Both the position numbers and the translations under genes were made by a program. A stretch of DNA of 6,017 nucleotides from Rhodospirillales bacterium (GTDB lineage Bacteria; Pseudomonadota; Alphaproteobacteria; SMXQ01), in the NCBI GenBank assembly GCA_024638585.1, contig JAHEKA010000159.1, positions 1-6,017 on the forward strand, written 5' to 3'. Below are positions 5,068 through 6,017 of this stretch, piece by piece; the first letter of the stretch is position 1, and every line of letters starts with the position of its first letter. The notes under the pieces are model-generated. The model was not told where the DNA came from, did no database searches, and saw only the letters and a list, made by a program, of their open reading frames with translations.

Positions 5068-6017
5068 ACTTCTTCTTTTTCAAAAGACCGAGCTCCTTCA
5101 GGGCCGAAGAAGCGGTCTCGTATTCTTCCTTGATATGCTTGGTCCAGACGTCGGCGCCCGCGACGCTGTCCTTCACCGAAAGCCCGGCGCTGTTCAGGTA
5201 GTTGGCGAAGACCTTGTGCTGCATGGCCTTGACCATGCCCTTGGACAGGGCATCCACCGCTGCCTTCGGCGTGCCCTTCAGCACCCAATAGCCGCGGGTG
5301 GTCGACGCCTTGGCCTTGAAACCAAGCTCAAAGGTGGTCGGCACCTTGGGATAATCGGAAAGGCGCTTTTCGCTCATCACCGCCAGTGCACGGAAGGTGC
5401 CGTCACGCACTTGGTCGCCCGCCTCGCTGACATTGGGCAGGGTCGCATCGATGGCACCTGACATCAGGGCCTGGACCATCTGGGCGCCGGAGCCGAAGGG
5501 CACGACCTTGTACTTGATGCCGGCCGCCTTGGCGAAGGTGGCGAGGCCGATATGCTCGGTCCCGCCGATCTGCGCGACGCCCCAGTTGAGCGCCTTCTCC
5601 TTCGACGCCGCGATCAGGTCCTTGAGCGAACTGTATTTGCTCTTGGCTGACACGGTGATGAAGGTGGGATCGTCCATCGCCCGGGCGATGCCCTGGACAT
5701 CGTCGATCTTGAGCGGCGATTTGCCGCGGGCGATCGTGTAGAGATGGGTCTGGGTCAGCGCCAGGACGGTACAGCCGTCCTTGGGCTTGGTCAGCGCATA
5801 TTGATGCGCATTTGCCCCGGAACCGCCGCGCTTGGCAACGATCTGGATGTCCTTTTTCAAGATGCGCCGGGTGCGGATCGACATCATCCGGGCGGTGACG
5901 TCGGTGCCGCCGCCGTACGACGAATGGATCACCACCTGAATGGTCTTGCAGGGCAGTACGTCTGCGGCCATGGCAGGGCTGGCGCTGCCGACCAGGGCGA
6001 CCCCGGCAAGGGCAACA
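5066..6017 (-). CDS. tctC: Tripartite tricarboxylate transporter substrate-binding protein TctC (Bug family), 5' end outside window
   Basis: This is the periplasmic binding protein of the transporter. The frame stays open through the right edge of the window; 316 residues are visible, and perhaps 5-15 N-terminal ones are missing against the usual 320-330. The visible beginning is VALAGVALVGSASPAMA followed by ADVLP, which is the hydrophobic core and AxA cleavage site of a Sec signal peptide. The ATG at 5971, only two residues from the predicted cleavage site, is therefore not the start. Mature-protein features, in visible numbering: a first strand and ligand loop IHSSYGGGTDVTARM (30-44), the Bug-family GGxxDxxAR motif; and PFGSGAQMVQALMSGAIDA (173-191), the second carboxylate-binding region. 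The C-terminus is lysine-rich (LLKKKK). TctC binds the carboxylate with high affinity and delivers it to TctA/TctB. It is the first visible gene of the minus-strand operon; its promoter lies beyond 6017. Confidence 0.94.
   Translation of the reverse strand, partial: VALAGVALVGSASPAMAADVLPCKTIQVVIHSSYGGGTDVTARMMSIRTRRILKKDIQIVAKRGGSGANAHQYALTKPKDGCTVLALTQTHLYTIARGKSPLKIDDVQGIARAMDDPTFITVSAKSKYSSLKDLIAASKEKALNWGVAQIGGTEHIGLATFAKAAGIKYKVVPFGSGAQMVQALMSGAIDATLPNVSEAGDQVRDGTFRALAVMSEKRLSDYPKVPTTFELGFKAKASTTRGYWVLKGTPKAAVDALSKGMVKAMQHKVFANYLNSAGLSVKDSVAGADVWTKHIKEEYETASSALKELGLLKKKK

Noticed and set aside
5060..5090. A-rich run GAAAAAGAAGAAG at the tctC end as a programmed frameshift site fusing TctC to TctB
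   Set aside because: It lacks the X XXY YYZ pattern in the reading frame. A -1 shift enters a frame unrelated to tctB, and the +1 frame meets a TGA at 5049-5047 before tctB.
5066..5971. Taking the ATG at 5971 as the start of tctC
   Set aside because: The frame continues to the window edge with a hydrophobic signal-peptide core, and this Met sits two residues before the likely cleavage site.

Overview
The window looks like part of a GC-rich proteobacterial chromosome. Strong G/C preference at third codon positions and a complete tripartite tricarboxylate transporter (TTT) with a long-signal-peptide binding protein fit an alphaproteobacterium, possibly Rhodospirillales-like, or a related betaproteobacterium. 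That placement is inference; no rRNA or other marker gene is present. Coding density is very high: no RNA gene, insertion sequence, CRISPR array or phage gene was seen, and no gene-free stretch exceeds 62 bases.

Layout: positions 1-396 on the plus strand hold the C-terminal 131 residues of a tartrate/D-malate dehydrogenase of the isocitrate/isopropylmalate dehydrogenase superfamily, whose start lies before the window. Everything else is one minus-strand gene row, read from right to left: tctC (substrate-binding protein, its first few codons beyond the right edge), tctB (small membrane subunit), tctA (large membrane subunit), an enolase-superfamily enzyme of the muconate-lactonizing-enzyme type, and an MmgE/PrpD-family enzyme. 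Gaps are 34, 6, 62 and -4 bases, so all five are probably cotranscribed. The last gene meets the dehydrogenase tail to tail, with both stop codons inside one CTAG tetramer at 393-396.

Working model (inference): TctC captures a carboxylate in the periplasm and TctA/TctB import it. The enolase-superfamily and MmgE/PrpD enzymes, which both typically act next to a carboxylate by proton abstraction, then isomerise, epimerise, cyclise or dehydrate/hydrate it. The neighbouring dehydrogenase would fit a product resembling D-malate or tartrate entering central metabolism. The substrate cannot be read from the sequence. The most interesting feature is this pairing of two carboxylate-chemistry enzymes, translationally linked, behind a dedicated importer.
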